DNA of 64,000 nucleotides from NCBI RefSeq assembly GCF_008017755.1, contig NZ_VRTS01000002.1, positions 310,001 through 374,000 on the forward strand. The letters are read 5' to 3'. Below are positions 55,070-64,000 of this stretch, in pieces. Source of the stretch: Alkalisalibacterium limincola (GTDB lineage: Bacteria; Pseudomonadota; Gammaproteobacteria; Xanthomonadales; Xanthomonadaceae). The first letter of the stretch is position 1; every line of letters starts with the position of its first letter. The position numbers were made by a program, and so were the translations under genes. A model generated the notes under the pieces. It was not told where the DNA came from. It did no database searches and was given only the letters and a program-made list of their open reading frames with translations.

Positions 55070-55770
55070 GCTCCGCCCAGATTCCACTCGCGCTGCGTTT
55101 CCCTCCGGACCAGCGCCTGGAGCGCTATGTCGGGGCGCCGGCAGCGCTGCTGGATGCCCTGAGGGCGCTGGCCGCCCGACGCGACGCGGACTGGGTCTAC
55201 CTCAGCGGACCGGCCGGCAGTGGCAAGACCCACCTGAGCCTGGCCACCTGCGCCGAGGCCGGTACGTTTGGCCGGACCGTCGCCTACTTCCCGCTGGCGA
55301 CGCTCGCGGGCCGCCTGGCGGCGGCACTCGCCGGTGAGCTGACGGCCTCGCTGCTGGTGCTCGACGGACTCGACGCGGTGGCCGGGAACGCGGCGGATGA
55401 GGTCGCGCTGTTCGATTTCCACAACCGGGCCCGGGCCGCCGACGTGGGCGTGCTCTACACCGGCAGCGTCGATCCGATGTCCCTGCCACTGCATCTCCCG
55501 GACCTGCGTTCGCGCCTGTCCCAGTGCGTGCGCTTCGGCCTTTCCCCGCTGGACGACGCGGGCCGGCGCGACGTGTTGCGACAGCGAGCGCAGGCACGTG
55601 GCCTGAGCCTCGACGACGCGGTGCTGGACTGGGTGCTGAACCGGGTGGGGCGCGACCTGGGAACGCTGGGTGCGTTGCTGGACCGGCTGGATCGCGAGAG
55701 CCTGGCCGCCCAGCGGCGGATCACGATCCCCTTCCTTCGCCAGCTCCTGGGTCCCCGGCCGGGCGGCTGA
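55066..55770 (+). CDS. hda: DnaA regulatory inactivator Hda
   Basis: This 234-residue AAA+ protein stimulates ATP hydrolysis by DnaA when bound to the DNA sliding clamp, preventing re-initiation. The N-terminal clamp-binding motif is QIPLALRF, Walker A is GPAGSGKTHLSLA, and the sensor/arginine-finger region lies in LPDLRSRLSQCVRFGL. The ATG MSSAQIPL overlaps the repaired stop of the PerM-like gene. It is convergent with murU, only 3 bases apart. Confidence 0.93.
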   Translation: MSSAQIPLALRFPPDQRLERYVGAPAALLDALRALAARRDADWVYLSGPAGSGKTHLSLATCAEAGTFGRTVAYFPLATLAGRLAAALAGELTASLLVLDGLDAVAGNAADEVALFDFHNRARAADVGVLYTGSVDPMSLPLHLPDLRSRLSQCVRFGLSPLDDAGRRDVLRQRAQARGLSLDDAVLDWVLNRVGRDLGTLGALLDRLDRESLAAQRRITIPFLRQLLGPRPGG

Positions 55771-55773
55771 GTC

Positions 55774-56472
55774 TCAGGACAGCGCTGCGCGCAACGCTTG
55801 CAGCCGTTCCGGGGTGCCCACGTCGGTCCATCGGCCACGGTGATGCTGGCCGGTGACCTCGCCACGCGCCATCGCCGCGGACAGCAGCGGTGCCAACGCG
55901 AAGCGGGGTGCCGGGTCCGTGCCGCCCGGTGCCTCGCCGACGACCTCCTGCCACCCGTCCAGCAGTCGCGGGTGGTACAGCCCGATGCCGGCGTAGGTCA
56001 GGCGTGGTCCTTCCCCGGGGTGCAGCTGGCCCGCGGCATCCAGCACGAAATCGCCCTCCGGATGCTGGGGTGGGTTGTCGACCATCACCAGGTGCGCGAG
56101 GCCGGAGGGCCGTGGCGGAAGGGTACGGAAGTCGAAGTCGGTCCAGACGTCGCCGTTGACCACCAGGAACGGCGCATCCCCAAGCAGGGGCATTGCATTG
56201 AGCATGCCGCCGCCGGTCTCCAGCGGGGTGTCGCCTTCGTGCAGGTAGTGGATGCGAAGCCCGAAGCGGCTGCCGTCGCCCAGCGCGGGTGCGAAGCAGT
56301 GGTGCAGCCACGAGGTGTTGATCACCACCTCGTCCACGCCCAGTGCCGCCAGCTTGTCCAGGTGCCAGGCGATCAGCGGCCGGCCACCCGCCTCCAGCAG
56401 CGGCTTGGGCAGCCGGTCGGTGAGGGGGCGCATGCGCTCGCCGCGACCGGCGGCGAACAACAGCGCCCTCAC
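55774..56472 (-). CDS. murU: N-acetylmuramate alpha-1-phosphate uridylyltransferase
   Basis: This 232-residue nucleotidyltransferase of the hexose-1-P type has FAAGRGERMRPLTDRLPKPL (the GxG...R...PK signature), HEGDTPLETGGGM and VVNGDVWTDFD (metal Asp). The start is a GTG overlapping the amgK stop (GTGA). AmgK-MurU together convert recycled MurNAc to UDP-MurNAc, bypassing MurA and conferring intrinsic fosfomycin tolerance in pseudomonads. Pairing with a kinase gene supports MurU over other NTP transferases. Confidence 0.9.
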   Translation of the reverse strand: MRALLFAAGRGERMRPLTDRLPKPLLEAGGRPLIAWHLDKLAALGVDEVVINTSWLHHCFAPALGDGSRFGLRIHYLHEGDTPLETGGGMLNAMPLLGDAPFLVVNGDVWTDFDFRTLPPRPSGLAHLVMVDNPPQHPEGDFVLDAAGQLHPGEGPRLTYAGIGLYHPRLLDGWQEVVGEAPGGTDPAPRFALAPLLSAAMARGEVTGQHHRGRWTDVGTPERLQALRAALS

Positions 56473-57467
56473 GCTCCTTCCCGGGCCACCAGCTGGGGGC
56501 GCAGGGTGTGGGCGAACAGCTCGGCCAGCGGCTGCAGCTCCGGGTGTCGCGGAAGTACGGCTTCCAGGTAGCCGATGAAGCGCGGCGCATCCGCCAGGTA
56601 GCGTGGCTTGTCGTCGCGATGGCGCAGCCGGGCGAAGATGCCCAGCACCTTGAGGTGGCGGTGCACGCCGATCAGGTCGACGTCGCGGCGGAAGCGCCGC
56701 CCGTCCGGCACCGGCAGGCCGAGCTGCTCGGCGCGGCTGCGGTAGTTCTCCAGCCAGCGGCCGACCAGCGCCTCCGGCCAGCTCACGAAGGCATCCTTGA
56801 ACAGGCACAGGGGGTCGTAGGCGATCGGGCCGCGCACCGCATCCTGGAAGTCCAGTACCGCCAGCCCGCCGTCGACCGGCATCAGGTTGCGCGGCATGAA
56901 GTCCCGGTGCACCAGCACCCTGGGCTGGTCCAGTGCGGCGTTGACCAGCGCGTCGTATCCGGCTGCCAGGCGTTCCCGGTCCGCGGGTCCCAGCTCCAGC
57001 CCCAGGTGCCGGTCGAGGTACCACTCATCGAAAAGCGAAAGCTCGCGCCTCAGCAGCGCATCGTCATAGGACGGCAGGTCGGCGGGGCAGGGAATCGACT
57101 GCACGCGCAACAACTGATCGGTGGCGGCATCGAACCAGGCCTCGGCGCTCTGGCTGGTGATCTCGTCGAGCAGGGTCTTGCTGCCGAGGTCCTCCAGCAG
57201 CAGGAAGCCCGCGTCCAGGTCCCGCGCCAGCACCTGGGGCACGCGCACGCCGCCGGAGGCCAGCAGCTCGCGCATGCGCAGCCACGACCCGAGGTCCTCC
57301 AGGCCGGGCGGCGCGTCCATGACGATCCAGCTGTACTCCCCGCGCACGGCCCGCCAGTAGCTGCGGAAGCCGGCGTCGGTCGAGGCACGCTCGAGTTCGA
57401 GCCCCTCATCGCAGAGCGATTGACGCAGGAATGCCAGGCGTTGCTCGCTTCGATCCGGGGCGGTCAT
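56469..57467 (-). CDS. amgK: N-acetylmuramate/N-acetylglucosamine anomeric kinase
   Basis: This 332-residue kinase has an aminoglycoside-phosphotransferase-like fold. The catalytic loop VLVHRDFMPRNLM (Asp) and metal-binding LAVLDFQDAVRGP are clear. The start may be MTAPDRSEQR or five codons upstream (MNPTPM). AmgK phosphorylates MurNAc at the anomeric position, the step before MurU; the tight pairing gives the assignment. It diverges from xanB with 90 bases between. Confidence 0.9.
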   Translation of the reverse strand: MTAPDRSEQRLAFLRQSLCDEGLELERASTDAGFRSYWRAVRGEYSWIVMDAPPGLEDLGSWLRMRELLASGGVRVPQVLARDLDAGFLLLEDLGSKTLLDEITSQSAEAWFDAATDQLLRVQSIPCPADLPSYDDALLRRELSLFDEWYLDRHLGLELGPADRERLAAGYDALVNAALDQPRVLVHRDFMPRNLMPVDGGLAVLDFQDAVRGPIAYDPLCLFKDAFVSWPEALVGRWLENYRSRAEQLGLPVPDGRRFRRDVDLIGVHRHLKVLGIFARLRHRDDKPRYLADAPRFIGYLEAVLPRHPELQPLAELFAHTLRPQLVAREGA

Positions 57468-57557
57468 TGGCGTCGGGTTCATTCGCGAAAGCGGGTCGGA
57501 AAGGCAGTCACTGTAAACTCCGACGGCGAAACCGTTAAGTGCCGGAAGCCGATCACC

Positions 57558-58964
57558 ATGAGCCAACTGATTCCCGTCATCCTGTCCGGCGGTTCCGGCA
57601 CGCGCCTGTGGCCGTTGTCGCGCGGGGCCTACCCGAAGCAGTTCCTGGCGCTGTCGGGCGAGCACACGATGCTGCAGCAGACCTGGCTGCGGGTGGCGCC
57701 GATCTCCGGGCGCCCGCTGGTCATCGCCAACCAGTCGCATCGCTTCATGGCCGCAGAGCAGCTGCGCCAGGCGGGTTGCGAACCGGCGGCGATCCTGCTG
57801 GAACCGACGGGACGCAACACCGCCCCGGCCATTGCCGTCGCGGCGCTGCAGGCGATGGCGCAGGGCGAGGACCCGTTGCTGCTCGTCCTGCCCTCCGATC
57901 ACGTGATTGCCGACGAGGCGGCCTTCCGCCGCGCCGTGACCGAGGCGGCTCCGCTGGCACAGTCCGGGCGCCTGCTGACTTTCGGCGTGGTGCCGACGGC
58001 GCCGGAGACCGGCTACGGCTACATCAAGGCCGTGCCCGGCGACGGCCTGCGCCCGGTCGAACGCTTCGTCGAGAAACCGGACCTGGCCACCGCCGAGGCC
58101 TGGCTCGCCGAGGGCGGTTACTACTGGAATTCAGGCATGTTCCTGTTCCTCGCCAGCCGCTATCTCGAGGAACTCGAGCGCTTCCAGCCCGGCATGCTCG
58201 AGTCCTGCCGGCAGGCCCTGGCCAAGGCCCGGCGCGACGAGGATTTCATCCGGCTCGATGCGGATGCGTTCGAGACCTGCGTGTCGGATTCCATCGACTA
58301 CGCGGTCATGGAGAAGACCGACGCGGCCTCGGTGCAGCCGATCGACGCGGGCTGGAACGACGTGGGGTCGTGGTCGGCGCTGTGGTCGATCGCCGACCAG
58401 GACGGCAATGGCAACGCCCACCACGGGGACGTGATCGCGCGTGGGTGCCGCAACACGCTGGCCTGGGCCGATGGCCGGCTGGTGACCCTGCTGGGACTGC
58501 AGGACGTGGTCGTGGTCGACACCGCCGACGCCGTGCTGGTGGCGCATCGCGACCGGGTGCAGGACGTGCGCGGGATCGTGGCCGAGCTCAAGAAGGCCGG
58601 GCGCAGCGAGGGCGAGGGGCATCGCAAGGTTTACCGTCCCTGGGGCAGCTACGACTCGGTCGACGTCGGCGAGCGATTCCAGGTCAAGCGCATCACGGTG
58701 AAGCCGGGTGCCGCGCTGAGCCTGCAGATGCACCACCACCGCGCCGAGCACTGGATCGTCGTCAGCGGCACCGCGCGCGTCACCCGCGGCGAGGAGGTCA
58801 TGCTGCTGTCGGAGAACCAGAGCACCTACATCCCGCTGGGCGTGAAGCACCGGCTGGAGAACCCGGGGCAGGTGCCGCTGGAGCTCATCGAGGTGCAGTC
58901 CGGCAGCTACCTGGGTGAAGACGACATCGTGCGCTTCGAGGACGTGTACGGCCGCACGTCCTGA
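57558..58964 (+). CDS. xanB: Bifunctional mannose-1-phosphate guanylyltransferase/mannose-6-phosphate isomerase
   Basis: This 468-residue type II enzyme provides mannose-6-P and GDP-mannose for exopolysaccharide and LPS sugars. The N-terminal guanylyltransferase has ILSGGSGTRLWPLSRGAYPK and VLPSDHVIADE, with FVEKPDLATAEAWL. The C-terminal cupin isomerase (about 345-465) has PWGSYDSVD, LQMHHHRAEHWIVVSGTA (metal His) and IEVQSGSYLGEDDIVRFED. It is the AlgA/XanB/ManC family; XanB is used because of the taxonomic context. Confidence 0.94.
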   Translation: MSQLIPVILSGGSGTRLWPLSRGAYPKQFLALSGEHTMLQQTWLRVAPISGRPLVIANQSHRFMAAEQLRQAGCEPAAILLEPTGRNTAPAIAVAALQAMAQGEDPLLLVLPSDHVIADEAAFRRAVTEAAPLAQSGRLLTFGVVPTAPETGYGYIKAVPGDGLRPVERFVEKPDLATAEAWLAEGGYYWNSGMFLFLASRYLEELERFQPGMLESCRQALAKARRDEDFIRLDADAFETCVSDSIDYAVMEKTDAASVQPIDAGWNDVGSWSALWSIADQDGNGNAHHGDVIARGCRNTLAWADGRLVTLLGLQDVVVVDTADAVLVAHRDRVQDVRGIVAELKKAGRSEGEGHRKVYRPWGSYDSVDVGERFQVKRITVKPGAALSLQMHHHRAEHWIVVSGTARVTRGEEVMLLSENQSTYIPLGVKHRLENPGQVPLELIEVQSGSYLGEDDIVRFEDVYGRTS

Positions 58965-58969
58965 GTGGT

Positions 58970-58994
58970 GGCGCGGCGCAGAGGCCGCGCCCTT
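58970..58994. terminator. Possible bidirectional terminator between xanB and the peptidase gene
   Basis: GGCGCGGC (58970-58977) pairs with GCCGCGCC (58984-58991) around GCAGAG between the two convergent genes. The T tract is weak (CTT), so termination may be partial or Rho-assisted. Confidence 0.4.
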
Positions 58995-58999
58995 GGGCC

Positions 59000-60522
<1,523 letters not shown>

Positions 60523-60692
60523 TGTAGCGTCCGCCGTAATCTTCCACTTACCCGGCACGCCCGCGAATTCCCACGTTGGGTTCGGCGGCGGGACGCTGGC
60601 GCGGGCGATCCAGCAGGTCGACACTGGCGCCGTCCGACTGGCCCACGCCCGGAAGGCACATGGAAGCCACATCAACCTGACAAGGAGTCAAC

Positions 60693-60995
60693 ATGAAATC
60701 GATTCTGATCCTGGCCCGCGCGGCGGTGCTTTCCCTGCTCGTGAGCGCCGGTGCGTTCGCCGCCGACGTGGTCGACATCAATCGCGCGGGGGCCGAGGAA
60801 CTGGCCCAGGTGCTGGTCGGCGTCGGCCCGGCCAAGGCCGAGGCGATCGTCGAGCACCGCGAGCGCAACGGCGACTTCCGCAGCGCCGAGGAACTGGCGG
60901 AGGTTCGCGGCATCGGCCTGGCGCTGGTGGAGCGCAACATCGACCGCATCGAGGTCGGTGCCGCGCGTCGCGCATCGCGCGGCCGCGAGGACTGA
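60693..60995 (+). CDS. comEA: ComEA-like helix-hairpin-helix DNA-binding protein
   Basis: This 100-residue secreted protein has a signal peptide (ILARAAVLSLLVSAGAFA) and two helix-hairpin-helix motifs (VDINRAGAEELAQVLVGVG and SAEELAEVRGIGLALVERNI). ComEA binds incoming double-stranded DNA in the periplasm during natural transformation. It stands alone here without other com genes. An AAGGAG ribosome site precedes the ATG. Confidence 0.88.
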   Translation: MKSILILARAAVLSLLVSAGAFAADVVDINRAGAEELAQVLVGVGPAKAEAIVEHRERNGDFRSAEELAEVRGIGLALVERNIDRIEVGAARRASRGRED

Positions 60996-61118
60996 TCCCC
61001 CGCGGCGATGGATGCCGTCCCGGAGCGCCTGCGCCGGGCGGTGTCCATTCCCGGTGCCGGGGGAGCATCCTCCGGCGCCGCGTTAGACTTTCCCCATGAC
61101 GATGCCAGGCGCAGCGAC

Positions 61119-61757
61119 ATGACGGGGGCCGACACGACGGGGAGTGGTTGTGGCGCGATCGCCTTGCTGCCCGCCGAGGAGTACCGGCGGGAGCGCTGGC
61201 CCAACGGGGCCGGCTGGACGCGCCAGATCGCCTCGGCCAGCGAGGCCGGCACGGGCCTGCTTTGGCGGCTCTCGATAGCGGAGATCACCAGCGAGGCCAG
61301 CTATTCGCTGTTTCATGGCCTGCAGCGGCACCAGGTGCTGCTGCAGGGAGACGGCATCGTCCTGGAACTCGAAGGCGCACCGGCGCAGCGGGCGGAGCCG
61401 CCTTTCGGCCAGGTGTCGTTCCCGGGCGAGCTTCCGGCGCGATGCACGCTGCTGGGCGGGCCGGTGCACATGTTCAACCTGTTCCACCGCCCGGACCGGT
61501 TCGACCTCTCACTGTGGCGCCGGCCGGTGGTCGGGCCGATGTACTTCTTTCCAGCCAGTGGCGAGACCTGGGCGATGCACCTGCTGTCCGGCCAAGCCGA
61601 ACTGGGTGGCCGCGGGGGCGGGTGCATGATGCAGCAGGGGGACAGCGCCCTGCTGGGAGCCGCAGGCGGTTGCCCGGGGCGGGTGTCGCTCGAAGGCGGT
61701 GGTGAGGTGCTGGTGGCGCGGCTGACGCCGAGGGCCCCTGCAGGCGCGGACTCCTGA
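61119..61757 (+). CDS. HutD family protein
   Basis: This 212-residue double-cupin protein has the HutD pattern: LLPAEEYRRERWPNGAGWTR, LWRLSIAEITSEASYSLFHG and GPVHMFNLFHRPDRF. HutD proteins accompany histidine utilisation genes or stand alone; none of the hut catabolic genes is in this window. I use the ATG MTGADTTGSG, because upstream in-frame sequence is not conserved. It is convergent with the Rieske-type gene. Confidence 0.85.
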   Translation: MTGADTTGSGCGAIALLPAEEYRRERWPNGAGWTRQIASASEAGTGLLWRLSIAEITSEASYSLFHGLQRHQVLLQGDGIVLELEGAPAQRAEPPFGQVSFPGELPARCTLLGGPVHMFNLFHRPDRFDLSLWRRPVVGPMYFFPASGETWAMHLLSGQAELGGRGGGCMMQQGDSALLGAAGGCPGRVSLEGGGEVLVARLTPRAPAGADS

Positions 61758-61769
61758 GGATTCGAGGCC

Positions 61770-62090
61770 TCAGCGGTCGTCGCGCGTCCAGACCGCGCCG
61801 TCCTCGACCTTGACGGGAAACTTGGCGACCGGGGCGTGCGCCGGCGCGCACAGTGCGCGGCCGTCGCGCAGGTCGAACTTCGCACCGTGCAGGGTGCATT
61901 CGATCGTCGCTGCGCCGGGATCCACTTCACCGGCGGACAGCTCGTAGTCCTCGTGGCTGCACTGGTCCTCCAGCGCGTAGTACTCGCCGTCGAGGTTGAC
62001 GACGAGGATCGGGGTGTCGCCGTCCCAGGCCACCGTCTTCTCGCCGGGCAGCAACTCCCCGGTGTCGCACACGCGGATCCAATCGCTCAA
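61770..62090 (-). CDS. Rieske [2Fe-2S] ferredoxin-like protein
   Basis: This 106-residue protein is a single Rieske domain. The cluster ligands are in DQCSHEDYELS (Cys, His) and ECTLHGAKFDLRDG (Cys, His). It resembles the small ferredoxin subunits of non-heme iron oxygenases and the NirD-like protein that ends many xanthomonad suf operons. Its start overlaps the acetyltransferase stop by four bases, so it belongs to the same transcript as sufS. The electron partner is unknown. Confidence 0.88.
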   Translation of the reverse strand: MSDWIRVCDTGELLPGEKTVAWDGDTPILVVNLDGEYYALEDQCSHEDYELSAGEVDPGAATIECTLHGAKFDLRDGRALCAPAHAPVAKFPVKVEDGAVWTRDDR

Positions 62091-62626
62091 AGGGTCTTCT
62101 CCAGGACTTCGAAGCGCAGGTCGTCCCGCCGCGGGATGCCGAAGCGGGTGTCGCCGTACGGGAACGGTTTGGTGATGCCGGTGCGCCGGTAGCCGCGGCG
62201 CAGGTACCAGTCGATGAGCTCCGCGCGCAGGTCGATCACCGTCATGCGCATCGTCGCCTGGCCAAGTTCCTCGCGGGCGATGCGCTCGGCCTCGAGCAGG
62301 AGCCGGTCGCCCACGCCCCGGCCCTGCAGCTGCGGGTTCACGGCGAACATGCCGAAGTAGGCGGCGTCGCCCTCGGGCGCAACGTGCGCGCAGGCCACCG
62401 CCTGTCCGTGCTGCTCGGCGACCAGGACCCTGCTGCCGGGTCGGCGCAGGTCCTCGGCCAGCACCTCGGGTGAGATCCGCCCTCCATCCAGCAGGTCCGC
62501 TTCGGTGGTCCAGCCCACGCGGCTGGCATCGCCGCGATAGGCCCGGGTCACCAGCGCCACCAGCATGGGGATGTCATCCGGGGTGGCGAAGCGGAAAGAG
62601 AGGGAGCTGTCGTCGTGCGCTGTCAT
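62087..62626 (-). CDS. GNAT family N-acetyltransferase
   Basis: This 179-residue acetyltransferase has the GNAT fold. The acetyl-CoA loop is VNPQLQGRGVGDRLLLEAE (motif A), preceded by FGMFAV and followed by WYLRRGYRRTG (motif B). The N-terminus reads FRFATPDDIPMLVALVTRAY. The substrate is unknown. It sits between sufS (20 bases away) and the Rieske-type gene. Confidence 0.85.
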   Translation of the reverse strand: MTAHDDSSLSFRFATPDDIPMLVALVTRAYRGDASRVGWTTEADLLDGGRISPEVLAEDLRRPGSRVLVAEQHGQAVACAHVAPEGDAAYFGMFAVNPQLQGRGVGDRLLLEAERIAREELGQATMRMTVIDLRAELIDWYLRRGYRRTGITKPFPYGDTRFGIPRRDDLRFEVLEKTL

Positions 62627-62646
62627 CTCCGAGCGTCCGGTTGGCG

Positions 62647-63899
62647 TCACGCGAGAAGCTTGCGGACCTTGCCGAGGGCGGCGACGAAGCGCTCGATCTC
62701 CTCGTGCGTGTTGTAGAAGGCCAGCGAGGCGCGGCAGGTGGCCGGTACGCCGTAGAACTTCATCAGCGGGTGGGCGCAATGGTGGCCCGAGCGCACCGCC
62801 ACGCCCTCCAGGTCGAGCAGGGTGGCCAGGTCGTGGGCGTGGGCGCCGTCGACCAGGAAGCTCACCACCGCGGCCTTGTCCTTCGCCTGGCCGATGATGC
62901 GCAGGCCCTCGACGGTCAGCATCTCGCGCTGCAGGTGTTCGAGCAGGTCCGCCTCGCGTCCGGCGACCGCCCCCATGCCGAGGCCGTCAAGGTACTCCAC
63001 CGCGGCACCGAGCCCGATGAAACCGGCGATGTTGGGCGTGCCTGCCTCGAACTTGTGGGGGGGGTCGTTGAAGACCGTGCCCTCGAAGCTGACCTCGCGG
63101 ATCATCTCGCCGCCACCGAGGAACGGTGGCATCGCCTCGAGGTGCTCGCGGCGGGCCCACAACGCACCCGTGCCGGTCGGGCCACACATCTTGTGGCCGG
63201 TCAGCGCGTAGAAGTCGCAGCCGATCGCGGCCACGTCCACGGCCATGTGCGGCAGCGCCTGGCTGCCGTCGATGACGGTGGTGATGCCGCGCCGGCGCGC
63301 CTCGCGGCAGACCTCGCGCACCGGGTTGACGGTGCCGAGCACGTTGGAAACATGGGTGAGCGCCAGCAGCTTCACGTCCGGCGTCATCGCCTTGAGCAGC
63401 GCGTCCATGTCGAGCTCGCCGTCGGTGGTGATCTCGGCGACGCGGATGCGGGCACCGGTGCGCTCGGCCACCAGCTGCCAGGGCACGATGTTGGCGTGGT
63501 GCTCCATGCGGCTGACCAGGATCGCGTCGCCGGGCCCGAGCCTGGGCAGCGCGTAGCTGTAGGCGACGAGGTTGATCGCCATCGTCGTGCCGCTGGTGAG
63601 CACCAGGTCGTCGGGGCGCACGTTGATGTGGCGCGCCAGGCCCTTTCGCGCGCCTCGTAGGCGGTGGTGGCGCGCTCGCCGAGGGCGTGCACCGCGCGCG
63701 AGACGTTCGCGGTGTACTCGGTGTAGTACGCATCCATCGCAGCGGTGACCGGACGCGGCTTCTGTCCGGTATTGGCCGAGTCGAAGTACAGCAGCGGCTT
63801 GCCGTGCACCTTCTGGTCGAGCACCGGGAACTGGCTGCGGATCGCCGCCCAGTCGATGCCGGCCGGATCCCGGGTCGCGTCTTCGGCCACGGTGTTCAT
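62647..63899 (-). CDS. sufS: Cysteine desulfurase SufS, one frameshift
   Basis: This PLP enzyme takes sulfur from cysteine for Fe-S cluster assembly. The N-terminus (FPVLDQKVHGKPLLYFDSAN, ANVSRAVHALGERATTAYE) and the rest are in different frames. The shift lies in an A-run (63644-63646); one added A gives REKGLARHINVRPDDLVLT and about 417 residues. The PLP Lys is in ALTGHKMCGPTG, and the catalytic Cys is in VRSGHHCAHPLM (type II, SufS). Its ATG overlaps the sufD stop (ATGA). Confidence 0.95.
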
Positions 63900-64000
63900 G
63901 CGCCCGCCACGCCGGCCAGGCGTGCCTCCAGCCGGGCCGACAACGCCTCGCGCAGCGCCTCGTCGTCGATCACCGCCAGCGGCTCGCGGCAGAACGCCCG
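63896..64000 (-). CDS. sufD: SufD, C-terminal fragment (runs off the window)
   Basis: The last 34 residues of an open frame entering from the right edge (RAFCREPLAVIDDEALREAL and the remaining tail) end in a TGA that overlaps the sufS start. The ARAFC-type Cys followed by a short C-terminal helix is characteristic of SufB/SufD scaffold proteins, and position before sufS fits the order sufB-sufC-sufD-sufS. Confidence 0.8.
   Translation of the reverse strand, partial: RAFCREPLAVIDDEALREALSARLEARLAGVAGA

Noticed and set aside
53887-55770. A single transporter-AAA+ fusion protein
   Set aside because: The join depends on a C7 run; with one C fewer the transporter stop overlaps the hda start in the usual way, and hda has its own good N-terminus with a clamp-binding motif.

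Overview
The window is high-GC (mostly G/C at third codon positions) and its gene content and order fit a gammaproteobacterium of the Xanthomonadaceae/Lysobacteraceae (Luteimonas/Lysobacter-like). The main reasons are the order purM - DUF2066-like - PerM/AI-2E - hda, the block kdsD-kdsC-lptC-lptA-lptB-rpoN-hpf-ptsN-hprK-rapZ-EIIA-ptsH-ptsI, a bifunctional XanB/AlgA enzyme, a Lys/Ala-rich histone H1-like protein, and a TonB-dependent receptor next to sulfotransferase and 2OG-Fe(II) oxygenase genes. The assignment is inference from gene content, not from a marker-gene search.

Layout. 0-5.4 kb: dusB, a nucleoside transporter-ribokinase pair, a membrane diguanylate cyclase, and a GDT1/UPF0016 Mn exporter behind a yybP-ykoY Mn riboswitch. 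5.5-7.7 kb: an ECF sigma factor, a one-TM putative anti-sigma factor and a PDZ protein. 7.8-10.6 kb: a Fur-box-controlled ferric iron ABC transporter lacking its ATPase. 10.7-13.7 kb: gcvT, gcvH, gcvPA. 13.7-15 kb: a 736-bp gene-free stretch holding a candidate small RNA or attenuator, then the histone H1-like gene. 15-21 kb: PAS-GGDEF-EAL protein, serine hydrolase, LemA, M48 protease. 21-28.3 kb: GMC oxidoreductase, NTP/NDP-type transporter, a TetR-controlled hydrolase-fadE operon. 28.4-38.7 kb: pckG, methyltransferase, GT41 O-GlcNAc-transferase-like protein, TonB-dependent receptor, sulfotransferase, 2OG-Fe(II) oxygenase, small lipoprotein. 38.7-48.9 kb: one long leftward run for KDO/LPS transport, sigma-54 and a regulatory-only PTS. 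49-64 kb: ibaG/bolA and murA, purM-purN, perM-hda, amgK-murU (cell-wall recycling), xanB, a dipeptidase, comEA, hutD, and the end of a suf operon.

How the genes work together. Envelope building and recycling dominate: KDO synthesis (kdsD, kdsC), LPS export (lptC, lptA, lptB), UDP-GlcNAc use (murA), MurNAc recycling (amgK, murU) and mannose activation (xanB). The PTS has EI, HPr, a mannose-type EIIA, EIIA-Ntr, HPr kinase and RapZ but no EIIB or EIIC, so it is likely a signalling chain coupled to sigma-54 and cell-wall sugar supply. Metal control is visible at sequence level (Mn riboswitch, Fur box).

Sequence quality. Fourteen conserved genes, several normally essential (murA, lptB, sufS, ptsI), carry single-base shifts, many in short homopolymers. 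Adding or removing one base at the named site restores a normal-length protein in each clear case. These look like residual sequencing or assembly errors rather than gene decay, and I annotate the genes as CDS with the shift noted. I see no IS element, prophage, CRISPR array, tRNA or rRNA.
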